A DNA stretch of 64,000 bases from Acholoe squamosa (lineage: Eukaryota; Annelida; Polychaeta; Phyllodocida; Polynoidae), in the NCBI GenBank assembly GCA_949317995.1, contig OX439038.1:70566659-70630658 (forward strand), read 5' to 3'. Made by a program: the position numbers and the translations under genes. Positions 22,762-34,153 of this stretch are shown here, piece by piece; position 1 is the stretch's first letter; each line of letters begins with the position of its first letter. The notes below the pieces were generated by a model. That model saw only the letters and a list, made by a program, of their open reading frames with translations. It searched no databases and was not told the DNA's origin.

Positions 22762-24190
22762 CCTTTTTGTGCCCAGAATTATTTGAAGATTTTACATTAT
22801 TTCACATTATTTCACGATTTCATTTTTTGTTTTATAAGACCATGTGTAATTTTGATCTTCTTCCTTGATAAGGGCTTGGCATATTACATTTTCTTAATTC
22901 CCATAACTCAGTGAAGACTTTCAGTTAACCCTTTCGTGCCCAGATTTATTTTGGGAAAGATGATTTATTCAACAAACTTGACATAGTAGATGTCATTACC
23001 TATATTATGTTCAGACTGAGGCACTGATTCAAATGGTATCAAAGAGAGCAGTAAAATAGCTTTCAGAAAATGTAATATGAAGCATATCATAGTTTTTTAT
23101 ATTTATCAGTAGGGAATGATGATGGTACAAGATGTTGAGATGTGCTGATTTTTTATATAGGTGTCCAGAAAATCTTTTTGATTAGATTTTGGTGGGGAAT
23201 ATGCTATTTTCAATTCATAAAGCATTATTTTGACATTTCAAAGAAAGCTATAATGATTAAAATTGAAAAAGATATGTATCATAATTGGATTCCTTGGAGA
23301 AAATCACAAAAAAAAATATTTGATCAATATTTTTGGTATTTTTATCAATATTTTTTTGCAATTTAGTAAATTTTTTGTATTTTCCCATTATTCTGATGAC
23401 CAGAGCGCGCACTTTTCATGTTTTTTAAGCCTATTTTCATTCATTATTTTCTGCAATAGGATCTATTAATAATTATTTACCTAATGCACCATGACAAATT
23501 TGGTATCATTGGAAAGCCCTTGATATTACGAGTTTTCTGGTGTCAGAATTATCTTAATCTGATTAATATTTAACTCATGGTGGTCTATTGAACATATATA
23601 CATGCTTAAGAGCGCACTTTTGCTAATCTGGGCACGTAAGGGTTAAAAATGTGATACTACTGGTCAGGTCTAGTAACCATAGTTACCAAAACATTCCATT
23701 TGTTGTCTTTTGGTGGTATTTGGTCTCTATATATCCATAATCCCTCCAATCCTGAGACCTTTCAAAGCTGATTTGCCTTCATGCATCTACATAAACTGGC
23801 ACACAGGAAACATGATTTGTTGTACTAGAAACAATGCCTGGCTTATCTTTAGGATATGAGCACTTGCTGTAAAATATAATTGGAATATTGGAACCTATGT
23901 GTGTATGATCCATCATCATTTTGCTACCATATCAGATTTTAGCTGGAGGGTTATCTGTTAATGAATCACATAAAATGACAACTCATTTTCAAGTTTTGAC
24001 ACACTGTTCCTGATATAAAGCAGATACAGCCAAATGAATAGTTGTATCATAATCTGGAGGTCATAAGCATTCCATAGAGGGTCTAACTGTGCAGATTGGA
24101 CCAGTAGAAGTGTCTGGATGAAAATTTCTTCCAATAAACATGCATTTAAGCACAAAACCGCGCTTAAATGCGCGCTTGGGCACCTAAGGG
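22762..24190. mobile_element. Outer piggyBac-like MITE with TTAA flanks
   Basis: TTAA occurs at 22758-22761 and 24191-24194. The ends are CCTTTTTGTGCCCAGAATT on the left and, complemented, CCCTTAGGTGCCCAAGCGCG on the right. TTAA duplication and CCCTT-type ends are piggyBac features. A second element of the same family lies inside it. No transposase is present. Confidence 0.65.
22929..23642. mobile_element. Inner piggyBac-like MITE
   Basis: The element is flanked by TTAA (22925-22928, 23643-23646). Its ends are inverted: CCCTTTCGTGCCCAGATT against the complement CCCTTACGTGCCCAGATT, one mismatch in 18. The interior is AT-rich; frames such as 23142-23366 are low-complexity. Confidence 0.8.
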
Positions 24191-24317
24191 TTAACAACAA
24201 AGGAAAAATATAATCTCCTAAGAGAAAAGTCAAAGTGTTTTAATTGGATTACTCACTACCAAAGGTGTGGGATACACAGCAGAAATGGTGGACACGAACC
24301 AACCTCCCTGCCTCCTA

Positions 24318-24356
24318 CCTACCTACCTACCTACCTACCTACCTACCTACCTACCG
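24318..24356. repeat. ACCT tetranucleotide microsatellite
   Basis: About nine uninterrupted copies of TACC/ACCT. The flanks carry diverged units, including TACCTACCTG around 24472. Confidence 0.95.
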
Positions 24357-24901
24357 TAGTACCTTGCGTATAATGCACACCCCCAATTTGAGGAAAATGG
24401 TAAAAAGTGGAAAATAACTATAGTTTTCACTTCCAGGAAAAAATACCTCAGGGTGCATGCCTTCCTTTGTACCTACCTGTCTTTGTACATGTCTGCCTTT
24501 GTAACTACAAACGTACACTTGTAGTAAGCAGATTAAGTCTAACAAATCAGTTAATATGTTAAATCCCCCTTTTTACTCCTCCTTTTGTCACCAACCTGGG
24601 TTGTGGGTTACCTTCTATGTCTGTTGTGATTGGGAAAAAGTAAACTCAGATCTTCTCTTTTAAATCCTCATGCAGTGTACGGTGGGTGACTATGGGATCA
24701 AATCCTTTAAGTCTTTTATCTTTTCCCTCTGGGACCAACCACACTTAATGAACTAAGGAATCCATGCCTACATCAAACGGCAGGTGAAAATCAAAAACAG
24801 ACAGATACCCTACTGAGCAAAGGTCGCTGTAGAAAAAAAAGGGATTAAATCTCTTTTAAGTCTTTTGATCAATTTAAAAAAAAAAAGAATTGCAGAATTA
24901 A

Positions 24902-25201
24902 CCTGGCCCTACGTGGAGACGAATGTTGATGGCGCCGCGGTTCCCGGGTGCCCGGCCAAACATCTGTTCGGGAGCAGAGTCCCTGATCAAGAATATATGC
25001 CCGAACTCATCTAAATTCGAATTACATTCAGATGAGATCATCTGAAACTTATGGAAACTTAAATGGAAGATTATTATTCAGATGAGATCTCATCTGAAAA
25101 CAGTCAGAAGTGTGTAACAGCATGGTCCCACCACGTCCCTGAGGAACTGAGGCGGCTTGAATGTTTGTCTCCAGTGTGATGTCATTCTACTTCCGGCCAG
25201 G
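24902..25201. mobile_element. 300-bp MITE with TTAA flanks
   Basis: TTAA at 24898-24901 and 25202-25205 flank the inverted ends CCTGGCC and GGCCAGG. Pairing continues in part inward: GTGGAGACGAATGTT on the left resembles the complement of AATGTTTGTCTCCAGTG on the right. This looks like a second, different TTAA-targeting family in the 12-kb element. Confidence 0.65.
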
Positions 25202-25461
25202 TTAAAATCCCACGAAGAGACCCAGATGCTTCGCAGACAAATTGATAGGAGTATATCAATTTCACAATCAGAAAACCTGACCTCTCATCAAAAGACGGTT
25301 AGTATTATTTTAGCTTTTAGCTTACCTTAGTCAGTATTGAGGTTTTATCATGGATTAATCCTGCAACCTCCTTTTAAAATAACTACATCTTTAAATACGG
25401 GTAATAATTTTTGGTTGTGAAGCGTCTTAAGGCACTAACATCTTTATTTAAGAAATAAGAC

Positions 25462-26134
25462 GTAATACCGCCACAGGGTGCTAGGTGGTGTTGCAACGAC
25501 AATGCTCATTTGACGTACATGTATGATTTAAACACCGTTTTTTTGTAGATTAGTGGATGAGGGTGAGTATATAAGATCATGCCGGGTAATGTTATAAACG
25601 GAGATAGGCCACAGCATAAATCAGCAACACTTTAGAGCTACTCCAAACAAAGTCGGCTGGCGACCAACTGTTACGTCAGCTGGTATGCTAAGGGTAGTCG
25701 GCCCCCAGGCGACTTTACCCCTACATGTCCGTGAGCTGAGATGCAAGCATGACACCTACCTCGCCCTTTTCTCCCAAACAGGGGCAGGTTCTCTAATTAA
25801 AATAATATAATTTTTTCCCTGTAATTCCGCCACAGGGTGCTAGGTGGCGTTGCAACGACAATGCACATTTAACATACATGTATGATTTAAACACCTTTTT
25901 CTGTAGATTAGTGGATGAGGGTGAGTATATAAGATCACGCCGGGTAATATTATAAACGGAGGTAGGCCACAGCATAAATCAGCAACAGTGAGTACCCTGC
26001 TAAACAAAGTCAGCTGGCAACCAACTGTTACTGCAGCTGGTATGCTAAGGGTAGTCGGCCCCCAGGCGACTTTACCCTACATGTCCTTGAGCTGAGATGC
26101 AAGCACGACACCTGCCTCACCCTTTTCTCCCAAA
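25462..26134. repeat. Direct duplication of about 315 bp, each copy with a TATA-like box
   Basis: 25462-25780 and 25821-26134 are about 93% alike by eye. Each copy contains CCGCCACAGGGTGCTAGGTG, GATGAGGGTGAGTATATAAG and GGTAGTCGGCCCCCAGGCGA. TATATAAG followed by GC-rich words could be a promoter, present twice in the same orientation. No open frame follows either copy. Confidence 0.8.
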
Positions 26135-26509
26135 ACTAATATTAAACCATCCCCGTATCCTTCAATCTGGCATGTGCAGTGGTGGCACTGAGCAAATACT
26201 GGGAAATACTTTAACCACTTGCTTGCTTCACCCTCTTTCATCCAACATCATCACCACACTCATCCTTTAATATTAGTAAACCCACCTCTGACCTTAAGGT
26301 AGGGTCAACAATCCCCTAATTAGGTCAAGGGAACGTGGTCTCTTATACAAATAAAGGGTTACATAACCGGGGTAATCCCCTAATTAGGTATTACAAAAAA
26401 AAGTATCACAGTCATATATACCCTTGATACTTTCACCACAAATTTTAATATCAGTGAACACGCCCCTTCTTTAAGAGGTTAGTTTTTTTTTGTTTTGTTT
26501 TCCCTATTT

Positions 26510-27256
26510 TAAAGGGGCCCCTCCCCACCCCAAGGCCCCCCACCCCACCCTACCCTAGGGGGCCCCCCACCCCAAGGGCCCCCTCCCCACCCCAAAAAAA
26601 AAACACCTAGTTAAATCAAGTCTTGTTTACATGCAAAAAAGGTTACATGGTTAACCAACCCCCATTTACATAATAGGGTCACAAATGAAGGCCTCTAATT
26701 GGCTAAGGGGGTGTGGACTATTTTCCGAATAAGGAGCTCACCACGTGCGGGGTGTAGGTCACATGACCAAAGGGAGCGTGGCCTGTTTTCCAAATAAGGA
26801 ACTCACCACCAGGTCACGTGACCAAATGGGACACATGACCATGTATGGGCATGCACACCACTAATTAGGTCAAGCTCAAGGTCACCTGACCATATAATGG
26901 CATGCACCACAGGTCACATGACCAAATGGAGGTCTCTGATTGGCTGCATCCTGTAGTTAGCTATAGTCCTGTTCCCCTAAATAGGTCAAGGGGGTGTGGT
27001 CTATTATGCAAAATTAGGGGTCACATGACCTGGGTAATCTCCTAATTAGGTCGAGCTCTAGGTCACATGACCATATATGGGTATGCACACCCCTAGTTAG
27101 GTCAAGGTCAAGGTCACATGACCATATATGGGTATGCAACACGGGGGTCCAGTGACGTGACCACGTGACCAAATGGAGGCCTCCGATTGGCTGCATCCCC
27201 AGTGAGTAATATCCTTAGATTAGCTATAGTCCCGTTCCGATACATACTATACTATT
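26510..27256 (-). repeat. Right terminal inverted repeat
   Basis: The arm mirrors 15253-16160, including the G-rich tract (here C-rich, 26513-26600), the GGTCAYGTGACC palindromes and the end CCGATACATACTATACTATT. It is shorter than the left arm through several internal deletions. The outer 50 bp are nearly identical between arms. Confidence 0.85.
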
Positions 27257-27262
27257 TACAAG

Positions 27263-28436
27263 CAACATGAGACCTTGACATGATACATATCCTTGTTATT
27301 TGCCAAATGTGCTGCAACATTTACAACTGGGTCCTTACGATATGGATTTTGCTTATATAGATCAATAACGGGTCTTACATATATTTGGCACAATCAAATA
27401 TCATCAATACATATCATTCTCAGCCGTTCGCTAATACAGGCCCCCTTTATTGTTTATATTTGATACAATTATGAAATCACTGCACCCCAGCTGCCAAGGC
27501 AGTTCTCAGGCCATTTGACAGGATTTCTAATAACTCTAACAACTTTCGTTCCGATGATATATAGATATGATAGGTCATCGTGTATAAGACATACACTGAA
27601 TGTAATGGCAAATCTATTCCTGGGGTTTGTAGAAGAAAGTGTTATTTTTGCTAGTATCGATGTACCCTTCTTGCATAAATTAGCCAATCGCATTAGTTGA
27701 AGATACTGCACAGTACTCACATTATATCAAAATGAACGTTTCTGGTATCAAAGGTCTGTTATCGCATTTTTCTTTCAGCCCATAGCCTGTACATTATAGA
27801 GGCATCTTCAGCAGCCCCTGGGGCAACATGTTTCTCGCCCAGCCCAATTCAGCAGCAACTAATCCAACACAGGACAGTGTCAAGTGTGCACTTAACTGTT
27901 TTAAGGATGAGGGTTGTGCTGGTTTCACCACAGTGTTCAACTCTGATACACAGACCTTCTGTACCTTGGTCATGCATCCACCGATGCTTCTCATGCCCAG
28001 CACAGGAATTGTTTATAAGAAGGTGAGTATAATGTCAGCCAGTCAACATATGTTTTTAACATCAAGAAGACAGGGTTATCAGCTTTGTATATATTTGACT
28101 GAATGTTTAAAAAGAGCATTTAAGATTGAAAATGCTGACAGAAATGGTGAAAATGTTCTCTCAACAATGTGCTACCATTCTAATCTACACTAGGCTACAA
28201 TGGTTCTTCGGTCGCTGTGCAAGGACTCTGATTTGGAATGTTTGTAAAACTTCCTATCAAAACTTAAAAACATTGAAGGGAAATACATTTCTGAGTGTTT
28301 TACAATCAGGGTTAATGTAAAACAAATTATTACAGGTTTGGGGACATTTAGAGTTTATTCACCTCAAGCCATATACCTCGAGTTGAAACTCTTTAATGGA
28401 ATAGAACATTTAGCATGATATTGAATGAACAAAAGG
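27263..28436. repeat. Segmental duplication, copy B, right part
   Basis: The duplication resumes after the target duplication TACAAG with CAACATGAGACC, matching copy A from 2893 on. Homology ends near 28436. Confidence 0.9.
27510..28022 (+). pseudogene. PAN-domain protein, dead copy
   Basis: Compared with copy A, the signal-peptide exon is gone: the sequence jumps from TTTGACAGGAT to TTCTAATAACTC, removing its ATG, hydrophobic core and donor. The PAN exon (27779-28022) keeps its acceptor and its GTGAGT donor, but five extra bases near 27814-27818 shift the frame between the exon start and the PAN cysteines. The PAN cysteine pattern itself is intact with one Val-to-Phe change (ALNC-F-KDEGC). 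Loss of the secretion signal plus the frameshift make this a pseudogene. Confidence 0.75.
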
Positions 28437-29690
28437 TTCGTTTAGAGAAGAAACATTTTATGTCTATAATCAGAATTTACCTGTACCATACATCAATTTG
28501 ACCGTATTTATTGCCTCTATCAGATTTGCTGCAATTCATGGGTAACTGACAGTACTGACAAATCTAAAACCTCTCTACACTACTATTCTAGACAATGTCA
28601 GGGTAGAGTTATTAGTTCAGATGATTGTGCGTGTTGTACACCACATCTAAACAACTTAGCACTACACAAATCAATAGAGATTCTGTGTAATCTCGCCATT
28701 TAGTTCCTATACTACATATAGGATTTGTCATGTTAGATGGGGTAACTGGCCAATCACCCTAGTACTTTCTGCACGGTGACTGCGTTCACCCCACACTGTA
28801 GGCACTGCTAAAAGTGGGGGGACATGTATACATGTGACTGGATCCATTGAACGATGTCACTTTTGGGATTTTGGGGTCTTTTTGGATACAGGAGGCTGTA
28901 GAATAAAAAGTACTTAACCATATTTCTTTTTTCTGGTCTCATTTGAGAGAAAACACTTGGGGCTTCAAAAAAAACTCAAATTTGTGTATGTCGGTCCATT
29001 ATTTTTTTAGATGTGGTGGCCCAAATTTGAAAAATGGTCCAAAATGACATTTTTTTCAATTTCCACCTCATTCTAGGTCATATATCAACTAGTCAAGCAG
29101 TAACAGATCATCATAATATTATTTATTCCATAGTAGGGGGTCATATCTATCATTTCAATGTGGTTTGGAGCAGATGTGTTTCAAATTTTTGTCACCATAG
29201 CCATACTTATATGCCAAAATAGCGTTGTTTGCGCGACTGATCAAAATCTGATACCTCTATAAGGCATATTAAAAAACTTTCCTCAGCATTTCTGTATTTA
29301 CACACAGAGAGGGTCTATATAGGTTGTTTTTTGGGAAAAAAAATTTGTGTATTGCGTATCGTTTGCGCGCAATACACATTCAAGTATTTTTCAAGTCAAC
29401 CTCCCCAACCCCCCTCTAAATTAAACTTGTGTTTGTACAGCCCATAATTATCAATTTAGGACTATTTCACCTATCATACAATGTGTATCTATTGATGAGG
29501 TATCAATTTTTAAAAAAATCGAGTCTCTACGTGCCTCTGTTCCCCCAAACCAGACTGATTTGACTCCTCTTCGCGGTCGTTTGCCCGACTGATCAAAATC
29601 CCAAGTTTCTCGGCGGGAAAAGAAACTCACTGGTTCCTTTGCAACCGGAACCAGCTACATCCGGGTCTTTGCCCAAATTGTTTACTGTTG
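28437..29690. other. Non-coding spacer
   Basis: No gene found. A purine/pyrimidine-mixed stretch without repeats, except for the first GTTTGCGCG motifs at 29224 and 29362. Confidence 0.4.
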
Positions 29691-30500
29691 GTCACAGCGT
29701 GCTGAGGCCAGCAATTCCAGGTGTTTCATGCCGATTGCTCTGCAAAAATTGCCAAAACTGTGAGTAATATTCATCTAAAATTGATGGAATGTTGTTTTTA
29801 AATGCCGATCGAATGTTTTGATGTGCTTTTTGTGTACCGAAAGTGTGTAAATAGTGAAGAATACGTCCCTAACGATCGGCCCGGGCGATAATGGGGGCCG
29901 TGCAGCCAAGCTGGGCACCCCGGGGAGGTCGAAATGCGCTTGTTTGCGCGACTGATTTTTTCGGTAGTCCGACTAACCAAAATGATATTATGGCCTGTAG
30001 TGGCACATATATGGGCAAAGAGATGAATAACAGTGGTTAATACGATAGAATAAGGCCCTGGCTTCGATTTAGTGCACGTTTGGTACCTTCTCTGCCATTT
30101 TTGAACCCCCCAGCCATGCCAAATCATTTTCTCTCCCCTGCTGGCACTGTTTTAGTTACCATTTCTATCGATTTTTTTCCAAAATTCTCACTATTTACAC
30201 ACTTTCCTGTGGTTATGATGCTTCCTCTATGTGTTTCTCATTGTTTTATTGTGATACATCGCTGCTGGGTTTGGTTATATTGGCACAGGGAGCATTTTGA
30301 ACCACCAACCATTATTTCGGTCAGTCGGGCAAACAAGAATCTAAAATCCTCTCCTATTTGGTCAATATACACAAACTTACACTTTTTTGGTGTTAATATC
30401 TTATTTAGGACTATTGTCCAACATCCTGGACAGAAAACATATAGGTTTGACAATAATTACCATGATTTATGGAAGAATTCATTTCGATCAGTCGAGCTAC
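29220..30500. repeat. Dispersed GTTTGCGCGACTGATC motif field
   Basis: Related words occur at 29224 (GTTTGCGCGACTGATCAAAA), 29362, 29579 (GTTTGCCCGACTGATCAAAA), 29941 (GTTTGCGCGACTGATTTTTT) and, inverted, at 30318 (CGGTCAGTCGGGCAAAC) and 30484 (TTTCGATCAGTCGAGC). They lie before and inside the first intron of the gene at 30851. Such clusters often are transposase-binding subterminal repeats. Confidence 0.65.
29700..29759 (+). other. Possible 5' untranslated exon
   Basis: The coding exon at 30851 starts three bases after a TTTCTTCAG acceptor, so an upstream non-coding exon must exist. A good donor, AAAACT|GTGAGTAAT, lies at 29759/29760 after a GC-richer stretch. The exon start is unknown. Confidence 0.35.
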
Positions 30501-30850
30501 AGAGCATGTTTTTGCATATAAAAAATACTTCCACTGCACTCAGGCCCCCCAAAATTTAACAAAATGTGCACCTACAGTACCTCTGTCATATAGAATGGTC
30601 ATCCAGTCATTCATGAGAAAAAAAATTTCATCAAATCTGGGGCTGGGGGGATTTTTTGATAAATTTTTACATACCTGCCATGTATTTATTCACTGGATCG
30701 TACAACGCACCGTCATACTTGCCAGGCCTTCAAGCATCATACATTCACCAATTATTCTGACTTTAGACCTACTTTTATGATTAAATTGTGCTATATTCAT
30801 ACTGTGTTTTGTACACCTTTTTTAATTAACTTTCTATCTTTCTTCAGACT

Positions 30851-32301
30851 ATGGGTAGAAAGAGGAAGCCGGAGGGGGAGAAGGTCCCTCACAGTGTCGT
30901 ACAGGCTGGGTACGAGGAGAGACAGAGGGAGAAGGAGGGGGAGGAAGCGTTCGTGGCCAGACGGAACGCGGAGAAGAAGGCGTCAAAGGCCAAGCGTGAT
31001 GCTGAGAAGACGCCGAGGGAGCGTGAGCGCACGAGGCGCATGTTGAAGTTTCGGGTTCAGAAGGCGCGGGAGGAGGAGAAGGCAGGAAAGGAAGGGAGGG
31101 AGCCCGCCGCCTGGACAAAGATGACCAGCGGAGAGGTATCTTATATATATGATGATATATTAATTTAAATTATAATTTGATATTATAATGTAAAGTAACT
31201 CTTTATTAATTGTAAATCTTTGACTGGAGTTCTATTATAGCTTAAATGTATTGTTGTATTATAAAATATACATACCTTTGGGTCAACATATTAGCGATAC
31301 AATGCTTGCGAGTAACTCACCAGTATTTTATTACTGACAAATGATTTTGTATTCTGACCCTTTTCTTACACAGTTTGTAGACCAGGAGATGGCCCGGGAA
31401 GATGCGGCGAGGGCGGCTGGAGGGGAGGGCACCTCTGGCACCTCGGGGCAGGCTGCCCAAGCTGCTGGCCCCCCGGCCAAGGTGGTGAAACGGAAGAAGC
31501 CAGCTGCTGCCACTGCCGCCACCAATGCCACTGCCGCCACTCCTGCGACTGACACCACTCCCGCCACTCCCGCTGCAGCCCAGACACCGGCTCAGTGCAA
31601 GGGCAAGGGACTCGGGAAGTCAACGGCGAGGCAGACACCTGCAGGTCGGCCAGCGCCTCGACGTGGGCGCGGGCGCGGCCTGCTGGTGCACAGCTCGCTG
31701 TTCACTCCCCAAGCCCCAAGCCCCCACCTTGAGCCGGTGTCATATGACATGTACGGAGTGAGTATGAATTAAAAGTGTCATTCGGTAATTGGTATAAATC
31801 TAAGTGCAGAGATGCCACTTTTCCTGATATACCAGGATTTCCTGGTATTTATTCCTTGTTCTATCCATCAGGCAACTAGTTAATTAAAAGTGTCATTTGG
31901 TAATTGGTTATCTAAGTAAAACTATACTTAAAGCGGAAAGTTGAACACTGCATTGGTGTATCATCAATAATTGGACTGTTATGTTTTCCTTGTTCTATAC
32001 ATCAGGAGACTGCCGAGGACCCCCAGTCTGTGTCCTCCGACGAAGACGAGCGGACGCTGGCAGGTGATGCCCCCGAGCACCCCCTCCTGCTGTCCGATGA
32101 GGAGGAGGCCCCCGCAGTGCCTGCACCACCGCCGCCTGCGGAGGACCCAACACAGGAGGGGGACGCGGCAGCCCCGCTGGCGGAGTCCACCCGGCCGGTC
32201 CGCCAGGCTGCCCAGCGCACCTCACCTGAGAGGCGCCGCAGCGACCGCGTCCGGGAGGACTCCCCAGCGGAGTACAACGTGTCGCTGCTAGAGGACATCG
32301 C
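30851..32301 (+). CDS. GC-rich multi-exon gene, charged low-complexity protein, 3' end missing
   Basis: Three exons join in frame: 30851-31135, 31374-31757 and 32006-32301, with consensus GT and AG sites and matching phases 0 and 0. They encode a highly basic Arg/Lys/Glu-rich N-terminus with MGRKRKPEGEK (likely nuclear signal and helix), an Ala/Thr/Pro stretch ending in RRGRGRG, and an acidic part (SSDEDER, LLSDEEEAPA) ending in SLLEDIA. The exons are strongly GC-rich while the introns are AT-rich. The last exon ends in phase 2 at GC|GTAAGT, and no continuation was found; a MITE sits at 32466-32873. No domain was recognised. The composition suits a nuclear or chromatin protein, or a transposon gene. 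Confidence 0.6.
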
Positions 32302-32465
32302 GTAAGTATTTATATATCATAGTTCCTTCTTTTTGTGTTGTTATTTGTAAATAATCTTTAATAGTTAGAGAAATTTAAAAGTACATTGGCATTAATTAAT
32401 TTAGTCCAATTCAATGTGTGATTTATTCCCAATTTCATAAACTACATGGTCTACATTCAGTCCGT

Positions 32466-32873
32466 ACTACAGAGCCCTGAAAAGGACGTTTTCTACACAT
32501 TCATTTCTAGAGTTTGTTTCAGTAGGAAGTATTTTCGTTTCCGGAAGTAGTATTTTCTTTTCCTCAAATAGTATTTATGTTTCTGCAACTTTTATTTTCA
32601 TTTTCACAACTTTTTATTTTCGTTTTCACAAGTTATATTTCGTTTCCACAAATTTTATTTTTCGTTTCCCCAACTTATATCTTTGTTTCCACAACATAAC
32701 ATCCACAATTGATTGACCATGCACAAAAAAGCTATTAAGTTATGCAACCAAAAGTGTAAGATGCAAAAAAACGAAAATAAACGTTGCAAAAACGAATATG
32801 AAACTGCCGGAAACGAGAATGAACTTCAGATAAAAATATGTAGAAAACAGATGTCCTCTTCAGGGCTCCGTAG
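32466..32873. mobile_element. MITE with ACGGAGCCCTGAA ends
   Basis: The left end TACAGAGCCCTGAAAAGGAC is mirrored by GTCCTCTTCAGGGCTCCGTA on the right. The interior repeats CGTTTTCACAACTT-like words on the left half and AACGAAAATAAAC-like words on the right half, giving an extended hairpin. The same family recurs at about 40135-40415. Confidence 0.8.
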
Positions 32874-34150
32874 TTTCATTTCGAAGTACTGGTCTCGAAA
32901 AAAAGAGTTAGATTTTACACAGGAAGTAAACTATGACCCATCTCCTTGAGTGGCTTGTTACCTGAGTGACTTGGGCACTGAACCTTTAATCAGAAAGAAC
33001 ATTTCTTTTGCTTGCAGTAGCCTCAGTTGGTCAATTCAAAACAAATGTCAAGCAAATTGCACACCTTTTTTATAACGTTTAATTCTGTCTCCTATCCTAA
33101 AGCTTCATGATGGTTTCTTAATGCTATACAGATAAAATGTCACATTTTGTAATAAAAAAATCCAATTTATCAATATAATTACTGAGATTCTTTGTTATTT
33201 ATGCATTGTGTGTTGTAAGTCTCGTAAGCTTTCCTCCTCATGTAAATCGGAATGAAGGGGCGTGGGGAGCGTTAAACTACCCATAGGATCTTGAAGCATG
33301 AAGATTCATTTACTAGAACGGAAGCTATGAATTTTTTTTTTCTGATAATTATATCTATGAATTCTAGGTGCATCTAATATGCTGGAAGCACCTAATATGT
33401 GGGATGCACCTTATATGTGAGGTATTACAATAATTCAGCAGTCTGTGTAGGATACATAGAATTCCCAACTTAGTTATGGAACTATTAGAAGTAATTATAC
33501 AAAGTGCTTTTCTTACCTACACTTGGATATTGCACCTTTGTATTAAACATTCCTCTGCAAATAAATACCTGGTATATGTATACTAACCTATATGTGACCC
33601 ATCCTTCCAAAGTGAGGGATAAGCCGCTGAACAAAATATATGAGTTATTGCCAGATTCATAAAGAGGACATTAGGAGCTTTCATTTACTATATCACACTT
33701 GTATATAGAAATAAGGGAAATGTGTTTAATCTGCTACTAAAATATATAAACTCAAATACCTTAAACCAAGAAAATGCCTCATAAAGGCTCTGGTCCCATA
33801 GTCACAAAAATTGTGAATTTCAGGGAAAAGTTCAAAACCAATCATTAATATGCAGTAATCAGACTGATATATACTTTTTGTCATCAATGAACATACTGTT
33901 TTGATATATATTTCATATTACATTTTTTGAAAGCCGTTAGAATGCCCTATTAAATACAATTCTAAAAAGAAATCTAATTTGGTCAACATGGCAACCTGAA
34001 ACACTGCATGTGTTGTTGTTAGTCAATATCCCTATTTCTATCATTATGAGATCAACATTCAGTAGGCTATGATGACATATATACATAATTCCCTTGCTAA
34101 ATTTGCACTATTCACAGCCAACAAAGGTTGACAACAAAGGAGTTCCAGGT
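32874..34150. other. Non-coding spacer
   Basis: No gene found. A short direct repeat, GCACCTAATATG and variants, occurs three times at 33370-33422. The stretch includes the downstream region of the minus-strand transporter gene. Confidence 0.4.
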
Positions 34151-34153
34151 ACA

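Larger units (their letters stand above)
15253..27256. mobile_element. 12-kb element with long TIRs and 6-bp target duplication
   Basis: The element lies between two copies of TACAAG (15247-15252, 27257-27262), and copy A of the duplication holds the uninterrupted site once. Its ends are inverted copies (AGCAGTATAGTATG on the left; the complement of the right end starts AATAGTATAGTATG), and the inverted similarity continues inward for about 0.75-0.9 kb. A 6-bp duplication, a terminal AG and TIRs of this length are hallmarks of Polinton/Maverick elements. However, no DNA polymerase B, integrase, ATPase or capsid gene is visible, so it is either non-autonomous or another class. The interior has one TATA-driven spliced gene fragment, several MITEs and microsatellites. 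Confidence 0.85.

Noticed and set aside
32713-32949. Lys/Asn-rich frame after the orphan gene, possible last exon
   Set aside because: It lies in the right half of a MITE and runs past its end; its composition mirrors the AACGAAAATAAAC repeats.
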